DNA of 64,000 bases, from contig CAWUHX010000092.1 in NCBI GenBank assembly GCA_963922205.1, forward strand, positions 434,001 to 498,000, written 5' to 3'. Shown one piece after another: positions 31,690 through 42,900 of the stretch (its first letter is position 1; each line of letters starts with the position of its first letter). The notes below the pieces were generated by a model, which did no database searches, was not told the origin of the DNA, and saw only the letters and a list, made by a program, of their open reading frames with translations. The stretch is from Romanomermis culicivorax. Its lineage: Eukaryota > Nematoda > Enoplea > Mermithida > Mermithidae. The translations under genes and the position numbers were made by a program.

Positions 31690-32958
31690 CAAAGCTAAAC
31701 AGTCAAAATTCAATAGTTTATCGGGCCTCCTTTGGCCTGCATCACAGCAGACAGTCGCTTTGGCATGGACAAAACCAATTTCTCACAGTACTCAGCAGTG
31801 ATAGATGACCAAATTTCTCGAAGTTTTTTTCTGAAATCCTCGGATGATTTTGCATGGAAATTGGTTTTCCGGATTTCGTGTTTCATTTTATGTCATAAGT
31901 TTTCAATAGGATTCAAATCCGGAGACTGAAGGGGCCAATCTAGTAAACGAATGCTCTTGTTGGTAAAGAATTTCATGGTATACCCAGCCTTGTGCTTAGG
32001 GTCATTATCTTGCTGAAAAATCCAGTTTCTGCAAGCTGTAATCGGTAGAGCAGCATCTGTCGATAACTCAAGATGATTTTCCAACAAAGAAACATAAGAA
32101 CGTGCTGTGAATTTCGGGTCAGCAGGTTCATTTGGAATAAATACCAGTTCACCAACACCGCAGATCCCAAAAGATCCCCAAACCAAAACTCCTCTGCCGC
32201 CGCCATGTTTGACAGTCCCGACCATGCATTTAAGTAAATATCTCTCACCAGCTCTTCATCGAACAACAATTCGAGATTTTTCACTCCAACGATCAAACTT
32301 TGATTCATCAGTAAACAGTACCTTTTCCCAATCGGATCGAGTCCAGTCTCCGTATTTCTTAGCGAATTCAAGCCGTTTTTTCCTATTTTTTTTGCTAATG
32401 AACGGCTTTTTGGCAGCAATCCGAGTACAAAATCCAAGCTTTTTGAGCCGTCTACTGATCGTTGATCTATGAACCAAAGTTCCTCCACCAACAGAAAGTT
32501 CATCTCGCAATGTGGGCAGAGATTTTCGACGATTTTCCTCAACTAAATGAATCAAGCGTCTATCGTCTCTGCTGGTCATTTTCGAGGGTCTTCCGCTTTG
32601 CTTACTGTCGGCAAATGTGCCGGTAGAGTTAAACTTTTGCAAAGCGTTAGGAACTGCCTGTCTGGACACATATAATCGACGTGAAATTTCTTTTTTCGAA
32701 AGTTTTCCAATTGTAAATAGCGATAAAATCATTGAATGCTTAGTTGGCGACAAGCTCTTTCTTTGACCCATTAATTTGCCACGTGCATAAAGAAACAACC
32801 CGAAACGTTTAAATGAAGAAGAGAGAGAACGAAAAAGACCGCAAATGAAAAATAATTGGTTTACAATGACAGATTTTTGTTTTATTTACAATTTTAATTC
32901 GTAATTTGTCAAAAACGGCAAATCTGCAGGGGTGGCCTAAACTTTTGCACCTGACTAC
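31690..32958 (-). mobile_element. Decayed Tc1-type transposon
   Basis: Contains a Tc1 transposase pseudogene. The right end reads, on the minus strand, CAGGTGCAAAAGTTTAGGCC (about 32957-32935), a typical Tc1 terminus next to a TA. A matching inverted repeat at the left end was not found, so that end is probably deleted. Confidence 0.75.
31713..32798 (-). pseudogene. Tc1 transposase (DD34E), frameshifted
   Basis: Frame 32798-32256 holds the paired DNA-binding helix-turn-helix domains (LSKKEISRRLYVSRQAV; SGRPSKMTSRDDRRL; STISRRLKKLGF) and the first catalytic Asp in VLFTDESKFD. After a frameshift near 32240, frame 32225-31893 holds VLVWGSFGICGVG, the second Asp in FQQDNDPKHKA and the Glu in SPDLNPIENL, giving D-D-E with the usual Tc1 spacing. 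A TGA stands where the family has Trp after ENL, and the frame then continues in phase to about 31713 (MKHEIRKTNF, LVLSMPKRLSAVM). It would cut and paste the element; this copy has one frameshift and one stop. Confidence 0.85.
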
Positions 32959-33300
32959 ATTAAGACATATCTGAAAATTTTTCATAAAAAAACAGTGAAT
33001 GAAACATGGCTACTAGCTGCGGAGAGACTATGGTATGTAAAGACTATTATGGTTGCTCATATGGACCTCGTAACACTCACCTGAACAAATGAAATATGGT
33101 TGAGCCAGCTGTAGGGAGATCAGAGCATGACAAGTAAAGTGACCCGTTTTCCAATTTCCGCTCTCAATAACAACAGGAGGCCTATACCAAATGGAAAGAT
33201 TAAAAATGTGGAATTTTGAACACTACAAAAACTGAAACGTACAAAACTATAGCATGTATGATATACACAGTATAGTATCAAGAGCACAAAAAATGCATTC

Positions 33301-33698
33301 CTACAATAACATCTCAATCGCATCCGATTTCAGATCTTTCTTTGCCGAACTCCATGTTGTTCCGAATTCGCAAGTGGGCAAACGTACTTTTTGACACCTA
33401 CAGTAACGCTTATAGTTGGTCGCATGTCGATTAGAAACGCACATATCTCGAATGAAGTAAAATTTTGACAATATATCATACCACTTTGCCACATTGTTCG
33501 ATTCTGCTTGAGCGAAAGTTGTATTGAAAGTATTCCTGGTGGGTAGTATGTAGAATTTTAGTTCAGCCAGCAAGTTTTCAATATCAAAAATTTGCAACTG
33601 CCATAATCCAGTCGGAATACGACGCGTTGTTGACTTCAATAAAGGTAGTGGGATCAAGACTGTTTCGTTTGTTGATCCGATTTCAAATGGTACTGGAA
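33301..33698 (-). CDS. Peptide O-xylosyltransferase, exon 3 (C-terminal domain)
   Basis: 132 codons including TAG at 33301. It begins after the acceptor TTATTTTCAG (AG at 33699-33700) with two bases that complete the codon left by exon 2 (phase 1). It matches the C-terminal half of the animal xylosyltransferase C domain: IPTGLWQLQIF, FYILPTRNTF, a Cys-rich tail and the near-terminal CEFGTTWSSAKKDLKSDAIE, whose W-S-S...D.KS pattern is characteristic of the XYLT1/XYLT2 C-terminus. Intron 2 is 842 nt (33699-34540). Confidence 0.8.
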
Positions 33699-34540
33699 CT
33701 GAAAATAACATTCTCTACATACAGGACGGTTTAAAAAAGGTGGTCTGCCTAAATAGCCTGTTGTACCTCAGATAGAGTGTTCGAATTTTGTTTATCAGTC
33801 TTCATACTCTAGCTTCCCTCCTGAAAATTTCATGTCTATACTCCTAACCAACAAAGATTGGTTTACCATACCTTTTATAGAGCTTACAGGCAATCAACTT
33901 CACACCAAATGGCTCCAAGAATACAGACATTAAAAGTCAATCTGACCCCCAAAACTAAATCTAGCTGAATTTCTGACGAAAACTTTTTGGAATTGAAAAA
34001 CCATGTTCTATAGAAAAAAATTTCAGCAGATTTCATTCATACTTATTCTACTTCGCTAATTGAACTATACTCCATTCATTTTTAAGTGAGCCTCGTAAAG
34101 CAAAAAAGCGAACAAATTTATGGGCATGTTTGCAAGCCAACATTTTCCCTTTTCAAGTTCTAGTTATGACTAATACTACAGATAATCCGATAAAAAAAGG
34201 CAGCCGCGTACCCAGGTTGCTTATATTATTTGTATGAACATCCTTTTTAATTCCGACGCTCATTCCAAAAAATTAGAATACAGTAATCAGTTTATATCTT
34301 TTCATGCATCTTCGAAAGACCTTCTCGCTCACCATGTAATCAATTTCTAATCCTAATTCACTGAATTTTTATACATTGTATGCCTATTTGAATGACAGAA
34401 TTGACTCAGAGACTGAAATTTTACAGTTGAATGAAACAACAGAATAGCCGAATTCATACGTCATGTGAAAAAAGGGCGATTAAATTGATTCAGTATCTGA
34501 GACAACATGATCTGAATCCGCATACAATGCTGGAACTTAC

Positions 34541-35777
34541 GTGAAATTTGCCCTTGAGGGTCGATAACAATGATATCAATCACTAAGCTCCTCTTGCCAA
34601 TCTGCCACTTCGTCCGAACAGCCAGTTGGTCGGTGTCATAGAACAATGACATGGCATTGCGAAAAAAGTACAAAGAATGACTTGCGTTGACATTGAGCAC
34701 AACTGCAACGGAAATCAGAGGATTTGATACAGTTTCTGCCGATGATGCAGTATTATTTTCTTCACTGGATGATAAGAGTATTGGATTATTTGTAATTTTA
34801 TTGTTTATCGTCGTCAAATTTTTCGATATTAATGCTTCGAATGTCACAGGTACATCAGCACAAGACATGATGGATTTTAAAATCATGCCTTCTACGAGGT
34901 CGAATTTGTTTAACATATGCCCTTGTGAAATACGCAGTGAATGATAAGATTGATTTTTGGCTCCTCTACATCGACTATCAATTTTAGAATGTAACATTTG
35001 TTTCAAAAATTGAGAGAAATAATCCCCCGAATAATCAAAACTCGTAAGGGGTATCGGGGACCAATAATCCCGCAAAGTTGTATTGACTGGTATGAAACCA
35101 AGATGTAATTCACTGAAAAAAGGATTAATCGTAGATTCAATATCGTTTATTATTTGTTGATTATATCTGGGATCGACTTTCCTGATAAAATATGGTGGAT
35201 TATTCGATGACATGTGCCCATAAATGAAACGAAAATCCGATTGATCAAAATTCCATTTGCCAAGTGCCGAAGAATCCAAAAATAAATTGGCATTCCTTTT
35301 CTGTGAACATTTAGAATTTTCCAATATGTTAGAGACGAAATACTGTTCCGCAAATTGCATATATCGACTGTTTGTGAAAGAGTGGTGAACCAAAGTAGAA
35401 TTTCGCATCAAATAATTGATAAATGTTCTACTTAAAAACAATTTTCCTGATGATTTGGTATTGAATGAAAGTGGCAAATTCCCATTACCAATTTTATACC
35501 GATGATTATTCGAGCATGTGGAGTAAATGATAGCGTTTTTAACCTGCTGCTGCATATCAATGATGTTAACTCCGTAATTTTTATACAGATAGAATTCCAG
35601 TTTATCAATAGACGCCAACGGAAAATCGTATTGATCAAGATTGACTACATAGTCAAAAGGCCGATGGATGATACTTCTCCACACTTCTAACAAATTTGGT
35701 CGTATGCGTTCGACTCGTATATTATGGAAGTTTGGTTTTATGTGCTTCTGGAGACGCTGGTATGTGAAGCTGCAAGC
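34541..35777 (-). CDS. Peptide O-xylosyltransferase, exon 2 (catalytic GT14 domain)
   Basis: 1237 bases; acceptor TTATTTTTAG before it and donor CAC/GTAAGT after it (34540-34535). It carries the core of the glycosyltransferase family 14 domain: FDYVVNLDQYDFPLAS (counterpart of the family's NLS..DYP motif), FVSNILENSKC, LGKWNFDQSDF, PPYFIRKVDPRYNQQIIND, LRDYWSPIP, and then the start of the C-terminal xylosyltransferase domain (LYFFRNAMSLFYDTDQLAVR, IDIIVIDPQGQ). The enzyme moves xylose from UDP-xylose to serine of proteoglycan core proteins in the Golgi or ER-Golgi compartment, the first step of heparan and chondroitin sulphate synthesis. Compared with the vertebrate enzymes about a dozen residues, including the W-G-G-x-S-L motif before the NL.. 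block, are missing, so activity may be altered. Confidence 0.82.
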
Positions 35778-38218
35778 CTAAAAATAAATAAGTGAGGAAA
35801 GCCGCAACAAAAACAAGAAGTTTTTGATGTTTCAGTTATTTAAAATTGATAAAACTTAGACAATAAGTCCGAAAATGATCATTCTAAAATATTTAAATAA
35901 AAATAATAAGGTGTATACTGATATGCTAAACTTAACGCGGGCATTCCAGACCTGACTTACAAGGAAACGTTTTCTAGTAGGAACCCGGAAATAATTCATG
36001 AAATAGTGCGTTCGACAGCTCAATGTAATTTGACTAGTTATTCTTCCCAATGGCCCTCATTTACACTAAAATTTAAAATAATTTTCATTATAGTGGCAAT
36101 TCTGCCCCTGTTATGTTAGCAACCAATGGAAAAATGTACGACAGGTGAGTGAATTCAGTCGAAAGGTCATTTTGTGAACTGTAACTGTTCATATGTTTGG
36201 CTTTCCAACTATAATATTCTCAGGGATATAAGAGTAAATTTGGAAGGAGTTTGAGCGGCTTTTGATTGGGAACAATGGGAGATCCGTTCATTAGCACGTC
36301 ATGTAATTTTTAGATTTTGGTGTGTTAAGATGTAAAATCTTGCTTGCATCAATTGTAGTTGCTGATATCTGATATAAGGATATTTTGTGCGATGTTGGAA
36401 TTTCCACTGGAAACCTTCCCTCATCAGATCTATCTATCCTGTCTGCAATATATTTGGGCATGCTTTTGATGGTAATGCCCTTTGCGAGATAATTTCTGTT
36501 CGATTGCCCAAGTTTGCAGAAACTGCCTAACTGGCTTAAGACATCTAATTTTATGGGAAATGCGGCTATCATTACTTCCTGAGACTAATCTCTTAGCGAT
36601 TTTTAGGATTACATTAGTTCAAAATGAATTTGAATCTAGAGTACGTTTTGACAGAATAGTCGTGCCCTTATGCTCCTTAATGCAGAGTGAGAAATATTGA
36701 TGCAAAAAGAGCAAACCACTTTCCTTAGACTATAGCAATCCCATGTCATATATTATGAAGTTTCATTATACTAAAGTCCGTTTTTTATAAAATGCTTCCA
36801 AATAGAAAAGTGACAGAAATCAGTAATGTCGTCAAAATTCGTTAACATAGAGATCTTATTGTAAAATTTCCCACTCGAAAAAATTGTTAAGGTTAGGTCA
36901 GTATACTCACTCTGAAATACTACTTGCTTTACACTTTAGTTATTTAGAAGCATTTCAAGAAACAAACTATAAAATTTGAACTGACACCTGGGCCACTCTG
37001 GGTACAAGAACCCTAATAAGCTTTTTGTAGCAGGTATTTTGCAATCCGTTTGATGTATCGCGAGCGATCAACGTGTTTTGAGAAATCGACTCAGGTTTCC
37101 CCTAGGTATGCTTAAAGATCACTCAAAGCCAGACCATTGAACAGCCAAAATTTCGTAATCTACTCAGAGAGTATCAGAAAGCATTTACTACAGAGTGTGA
37201 GCAGGTCTAGAAGGAGCGAATATAAAACTTTTTACATATTTTTAGGCAGTAAACCATAGAAAATGAGTGGCTTCATTAGCAACATCGACCTTCTGTATAG
37301 TAAGTTCCTTCCTTTTTCATGAATGAATTTGAGGATGAAAATGCATTCGCTATAAAACTTCAATGAAAAAATTTAGTTTTTGTACCGTTTAGAAGCAAAT
37401 CTTCTTTGCAAATCCTTAATTATACTCAATTTTTCAGTAGTCATACGGGAAGTCGATTTTAAGCTGCATTTCCGATTTTGTTGAATTCCTTCTCATGATT
37501 TTTTTTGTATTTGGAATTTTTGGATACCACGTTAAAAAATGATCTCTACCGACTTTCAAGTGTGCTTCATCAGCTATTCATTGAACTCTACTATATTTTT
37601 TCAATAAAGTGTATCTATAACGTTTCCTCTTGTTCATTAATTCTTCATTTATGCTTCCAACTAATCAGTAAAAGGAACACTCTAGTGTTTTCAACTGTTG
37701 TAAAAATCAACCACATTTGTACCCGATCTGTTATCTCATCCAAAAGCTTTTCCATGCCGATACAGTAATGTACATTCTAATCAGTAGACTGCACCCTTTC
37801 CGTATACACCACAGGAAAAAATTATGTAGTATTTGTGTAGTCAATTCCGCATAGTTTCAGACAATTATAGGTGGATTTGAAGCAGAAACGACCTTTTTAC
37901 AACAACCTACTGGAAGATTTGTCAGATATGTTATTTAATTATAATTAAATTCATATTAAATTAATTTCCTCAAATTATTGGATCAAAAGTTTTCTACACT
38001 ATACAGAGTATTCGTAATGGCTCCTTGTGTGTCGCGAAATCGTAATTTAAGGCATACGCGGCCTGTGACTCTTGATATGATGGTATGTGACATTCATGAA
38101 GAAATTCGGCATTCAAGCCTTTCACTCGGATTAATCTATTCCAAAACAGGTTGACCTCATTATGCCATACTAGAAACTTACGACTCGAATCATTTATTAT
38201 ACACACTAAAATACTCAC
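35778..38218 (-). other. Intron 1 of the xylosyltransferase gene
   Basis: About 2.4 kb between donor GAA/GTGAGT (38218-38213) and acceptor TTTTTAG/GCTTGC (35779-35778), phase 0 on both sides. It contains the second AGTCTGTTTT MITE (36771-36971). A minus-strand 93-codon frame at 36291-36572 has no recognisable domain. Confidence 0.75.
36771..36971. repeat. MITE, AGTCTGTTTT family, copy 2
   Basis: Left AAGTCCGTTTTTTATAAAA with ATGCTTCCAAATAGAAAAGTG; right end is the inverted version (ACTTTAGTTATTTAGAAGC ATTTC, AAACAAACTATA). About 200 bp, inside xylosyltransferase intron 1. Same ends as 26009-26244. Confidence 0.55.
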
Positions 38219-38743
38219 TTCGCAAACATAGAAAAAATAAATATGCTTCTTTCCATAAATATTGATAAAAAGACGTTCAACTTGATGATATTCGTCGTTT
38301 GTTACCCATATTATGAAAGCAATGATAAAATCCTGTAGAGTATGCTTTTCTTTTTCATCACCTCTTACGATATCACATTCATTAGAATCATCGTCGTTAT
38401 CCAGTGGGGTTAGCAACATCGATTTTTCCAAAAGACAAGCATCCTGGAGCAGTTTCTCGTAACATTTGATGCCGGAATTCGAATTTCTAGCAGCTGTCAG
38501 CGATTTTAGCAAAATATAATTATCACTTATATCATAGCATTTAACACGGTCGTTATTTTGAGAAACTTGAAAATATGGTAAACGCCAGGTGATTGAATCA
38601 TTCTTAGGCCAAGATAAATAAAGTAAAAATGTAGACAAAAGAATAACCAGAATTGTACGATAATACATCCGAAGTCGCATTCGGACTTTTAACGACAATT
38701 GATGTGTGGAACATTGACCGTTGAAGCGGCTGCTAAAAATCAT
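38219..38743 (-). CDS. Peptide O-xylosyltransferase, exon 1 (membrane anchor, stem, start of GT domain)
   Basis: 175 codons from ATG at 38743, with an in-frame TAG three codons upstream; internal ATGs at 38680 and 38668 are alternative starts. Residues about 27-43 (YYRTILVILLSTFLLYL) form a signal anchor, giving the type II topology expected of a Golgi enzyme. A stem with paired Cys follows (KCYDISDNYILLKSL, GIKCYEKLLQDACLLEK), matching the Cys-containing segment before the xylosyltransferase catalytic domain. The domain starts with DFIIAFIIWVTNDEYHQVER and KHIYFFYV. The exon ends phase 0 at GTGAGT. Spliced with exons 2 and 3 the gene is 2160 bases, 719 residues plus stop, shorter than the roughly 800-950 of known animal enzymes. 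Confidence 0.78.
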
Positions 38744-40430
38744 TTTCCACTATATGGCGGATCTCTCACCTACATTATTTTCGTTGACAGGCCGTTATTG
38801 AGCTTTCCATGTAGGGTAATACACTCAAACAAGTTTTTTCTAGTACCAAAGCGGTTCTTGAAAAAAAAACAAACTAGATTTTTCGGCGATGCAATATGAG
38901 GCATTTTTTGGTTCATTTGTACAACACTGCCAATTATGGTTTCAGTGGAGCAGGTTTGTGCCAACGACCAGTTAGTTGTATAATTTGCATTTTATGCGTA
39001 CAGTGCTCACGAATGTAGAGAAATCCCAAGGTTTCGCAGTTGGAATGTAAGCAACCTTGTGAATCTCCTATTATTATAAATCTCAAGGGAGTTTTGAATA
39101 AGTATGCAATAACTTATAGTACATGCTGGTGAATGTAGAGTGACAAATGCACAAATTATGACAAAGAAGCTTGATGCATGATCAAATATTTCGACTGTAA
39201 AAGCGGATCTTCTTACAAAATGTTTCCGATAAGTCCGAACAAATCAGGCTGTGCTAAATCATCAAGCGATAGAACGCTGACAAAGCGCATACTCAAAATA
39301 ATTTTTTTCCGGTTCAACAGAAAAAAAGTGAGCTGTGCAGGTCTTAGCCCTCGACTTTCTGCATTCAGAGAAGAAATTCCAACAATTGTGCAAACTTATC
39401 CACATTCTCTGAAAGAGTATCAATGAATACAAAAATCTGACCAAAAAGTACAGTTGCCTCACAAAAACTAACTTGACCTCAAATCAGTTACGCTCAATAG
39501 AAGGTCTATTAGCAATTGAGCTCAAGATCGGGTATACTGGATGAAGACAAGTCCGTTTGATCGGTTAGGAGAACATTATATCGTCATGATGAAAGTTCCC
39601 AATAATACGTTATCTTAGCAAAATGGATAAATTGACGAAAATAACAGTATCCAAAGAAGAATGAAATTGATTAATCATGAAAATTGCACGAATTTGTAAT
39701 CGCTCTAACAAGAAAAAAAGATTTCATTCAGTGTCAAATCAGAAAAATTAGCATGATTGGCAAATTTATCGAACTACCATGGGAACCTCTGGAGGCGTAG
39801 GAAAATGTGGCTAGGTAGTTGTGCATGTTTTCAAACACTACCCGTTATTGAAAATTTTCGTAATGTTTGAAGATTGATTTGACAATATCGAAGGTAGACC
39901 GGTTTTCATATGATGTTTTAAGCTTGATTTTGAATTCCGACGTTGTCTAGAGAGGAAGATCCTAGAAAATTACACTGCCGACCTAACGACGACTCCTACC
40001 AGTTGCCGTTCGAGAAATTTTCATGTAAAATACTATTTTGGAACGTGATCTAGACTATCAAACTAACTATCAAAGTGATAGCAATAATCTTGCTTGATAG
40101 GAGGGGAAAGTTAGATGAGAAGGATATTCTGGTTGCTTCATGATGGTGAATTAGCATACTAGGATTAAAAAAATATATTGTATAATTTTTCGTTTGAAAA
40201 AAAGATTTTCTCAGAAAATTCATACAAATGTGTTTGAAGCATGAATACGCCAATAGAAATTTTTGATTCGTGATTTCAGTTTCCGCCAATCTATAGCATA
40301 TCTTTTGAAGTGCTATGTTTTCGAGGAAAGAAAAAAGTCGATAGCAAGTATTTCCTGCTAGGCAATTTGTTATGATTACTGTACTCAAGCAAAATTTTAT
40401 TTCGAGCTTGACGCTCCTAGAGGAGAGTAA
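38744..40430. other. Intergenic DNA upstream of the xylosyltransferase gene
   Basis: The promoter and any 5'-UTR exon should lie here, but I see no clear core promoter. No other gene supported. Confidence 0.3.
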
Positions 40431-40571
40431 AGGGCCAACTATACTTCGCCGTACGGCACCACATTGAGCTGCTATACTTCGCCGTACGCTCCGTATGGCA
40501 CATAAGTAGCTGCTATACTTACGTGCCATACGGCACCGTACGGCGTCGTACGGCGAAGTATAGTTGGCCCT
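40431..40571. repeat. Foldback MITE with GGGCCAACTATAC ends, copy 1
   Basis: Ends AGGGCCAACTATACTTCGCC and GGCGAAGTATAGTTGGCCCT are perfect inverted copies, and CCGTACGGC-type motifs and GCTGCTATACTT are repeated inside, so nearly the whole 141 bp can fold into one hairpin. A related, longer copy is at 58543-58768. Confidence 0.75.
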
Positions 40572-42129
40572 TGAGTGATCAATTTTGATGCTAAACTTTT
40601 TTATCCGTTTAAACGCAGCTTTTTGTGATCAATGGTTAAATAAAATATTGGCTTCTGATAATAAAAGCGAAAAATTCATTCATTTAAGAAAATAGAAAAC
40701 AAAAATGAATAATACTGAGTTGATAGTTTGCGTAATGTATAGCTACTGATGCCTCGAATGACTAATCAATTATTGGTTTAGAAACAAACCTTTGGATCGT
40801 TCCAAATTTCAAATATATAAGATTGAAACTTTGTCAGTTGATTATTATGAAATTTCAATTAACATTCAATCGAAATTTCATCTGGTATATTTTGTTCAGT
40901 TCGTGATATCGACGATTGGAGATCAATTCCAAAGGAATATTTGACACAATTAGAGTCAATGGCGGACGTTGGATTTTTGAACTGGCCAAAAAATTACGGT
41001 GATTTGGTTTTCCATACGATTTTGTTCATTTTTATTGACTAAAAAGCGAATTTATGCTGAATTTTTGTGAATTTTAATCATCCTGAAAAAATTAATTGAA
41101 CATACGAAAACACGAATTCCAAAATTATATTGCTAACGGCTCGGAATTTTCTTTATTCCCCAAGGAAAAACAACATCGTAGCTTTTTGTCAAGAAAATTA
41201 CCTTAATGAGCATCCCACTCATATTCTGTTGACTCCAAGTTGATAACAATCATTTTCGATCAGTTTAGTATGCGTTAAATTGCTACGTTAACTAAAAATT
41301 TGTCCACAGTAATGTTTTCAGTACTACAACGAACACATGTCATGAACGTCACCCTTGCTTTTAACTCTTTCCGGAAAAATAGTATTCGAGAAACAGACTA
41401 TGGATTCAGCTTACATTTTTTTCTGCAATCTGAGTCTCACTTTAAAAAATTAAATACAACAAAAATTATGTGAAGTTGATTGGTCGATTAAATAAGACAG
41501 ATTCTTTCCACTGGAACTTTGATCCATGTGTCACCTCTTCTTGCTTACCTTTACCATGTTTATGGATGCCTATTTGAGTTTTCTTTGTCTCGTGTTGCAA
41601 TTGTTTAGCTTTAATCCTCGAGTATTTGTTTCTTGCCCATCTTCCACTTGAGTCTTTCATTTCCTTCCTAATAGTTCTACGACAGCATATTTTTCTTATA
41701 ATAATTTGATGTGATTGCAAAAATGAATCCTTGGTTCATATCTTTCACAAAACTTTGATGAATACAGGACCATAATACATGTGACTGGATTAAATTCTAT
41801 TGATTGATATCTTAATTTAATAGTTATCAGAATCGTTTTATCAATAGAAAATGATGCTATTATTCGCCTAATGAACTGTAATAAGTGCCTGGCAAATCTA
41901 TCGTGGAAATCTTTGTATAAATTCCATTCCACTGTATATGCACCTCTTGATGACCTATCTTGCCTAGAAAACTTTCTGTCAAAACTCCCAATGCACGAAC
42001 CTTGATGTATGAATGGTACAAATTCCACTGCATCTAATCTGTTGCACTTTTGAAAGTAAAGAATCGACCAGAAAGTATTTGCTATGTACTTGGTATGTTG
42101 AGTGAACCAGTTTATGTTGATCTACATCT
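40572..42129. other. Mostly non-coding; possible extra exon of the Cys/His-rich gene
   Basis: A minus-strand frame from about 42105 down to 41696 has protein-like sequence (TFWSILYFQKCNRLDAVEFV, AYTVEWNLYKDFHDRFARHL) and a possible acceptor ATGTAG at about 42106. It could be a further exon of the gene at 42.1-42.9 kb, but I could not find a donor in matching phase. Confidence 0.3.
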
Positions 42130-42668
42130 TTATGAACCTGCAATGGAATAGCTACGATTAGTAGAGCGGTTATCACTCTTAGTCATCAATGACAAAGAAC
42201 TATCTTCATCAGAACATCTGCCATTCTTCTCCCATCGACTCTTCATATTTTTCAGCCCCAAAAGGTTGAACGATGTGCAATATTCTTGTCCATCAGCGAG
42301 GAAAGGTAGAGGGCGACTGTTGATAGAAACTGTCATTTGTAGAATATGTGGCCTGAATGTGCACGGCTGATCCGAATCAAAGAATTGACACGTATCTTCG
42401 ACTTTTCTTGCTATTGCAACGGCTTTTTGAAGATGATGTTTGCAACTGTAGGGAAAGTTGTCGCCTCGAATTTTCTTCATACGTCTGGTTTTTAAAGGTT
42501 CCATAACTTCTTTATTTGAGTAACAATCCTCTTTTTGAAGCGCTGGTTTATATACCAATCCTAAAGCTTGTTGTACATGTCTTGGTAGACAAGTTCTAAT
42601 ACGAATAAATGAGCTTGTATTTGTTACTAGACTCCCTTGGCATGTAGCACAATATGTGGCATGTACAG
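42130..42668 (-). CDS. Cys/His-rich (zinc-finger-like) protein, exon b
   Basis: Begins after the acceptor CATACTTTTCAG (AG 42670-42669) and completes the split codon of exon a. First residues supply the His and Cys ligands of a finger started in exon a (VHATYCATCQGS), then RTCLPRHVQQALGLVYKP, a basic stretch KTRRMKKIRGD, and a Cys-containing region FFDSDQPCTFRPH. The frame runs to a stop at 42130, but GTGATAACC at about 42170 could be a donor, so the exact end is uncertain. Function unknown; a nuclear zinc-finger protein is the simplest guess. Confidence 0.5.
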
Positions 42669-42718
42669 CTGAAAAGTATGATATATCCAAATGTCACTTC
42701 ACAAAACTTGTATCTTAC
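42669..42718 (-). other. 50-nt intron
   Basis: GTAAGATACAAG...CATACTTTTCAG on the minus strand, phase 1 at both sides. Similar in size to the intron in the major capsid gene. Confidence 0.55.
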
Positions 42719-42900
42719 CTGCAGCATTACCAAGGTATGATCTAAAACCACATGGACAATTAAGGCTGTATTCAGCAACCACTTCATGGTTCAAAAATGC
42801 TCTTGGAGACATTCCACCGCTTTTGTGAGAATTTTGATGAGCATGGAAGGCAAATCGACAATTGGTGCAAAAGGCACAGTGTTGACAGCACAGCACAAAC
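42719..42900 (-). CDS. Cys/His-rich (zinc-finger-like) protein, exon a
   Basis: 182 bases after acceptor GCTTTTAAG (AG 42902-42901), ending GCTGCAG/GTAAGA. It encodes CCQHCAFCTNC...HAHQNSH, a Cys-Cys/His-His arrangement, and then LNCPCGFRSYLGNAA, the Cys half of a second finger whose His/Cys follow in exon b. The pattern CPCGFRS...H...C recalls the degenerate C2H2/C2HC fingers of POGZ/ZNF280-type proteins; that is a weak resemblance. An upstream exon may end near 42960, but is not established. Confidence 0.5.

Noticed and set aside
34687..34944. Plus-strand frame
   Set aside because: Antisense shadow of xylosyltransferase exon 2.
36291..36572. 93-codon minus-strand frame in xylosyltransferase intron 1
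   Set aside because: No domain recognised and not needed: exon 1 and exon 2 join in phase without it.
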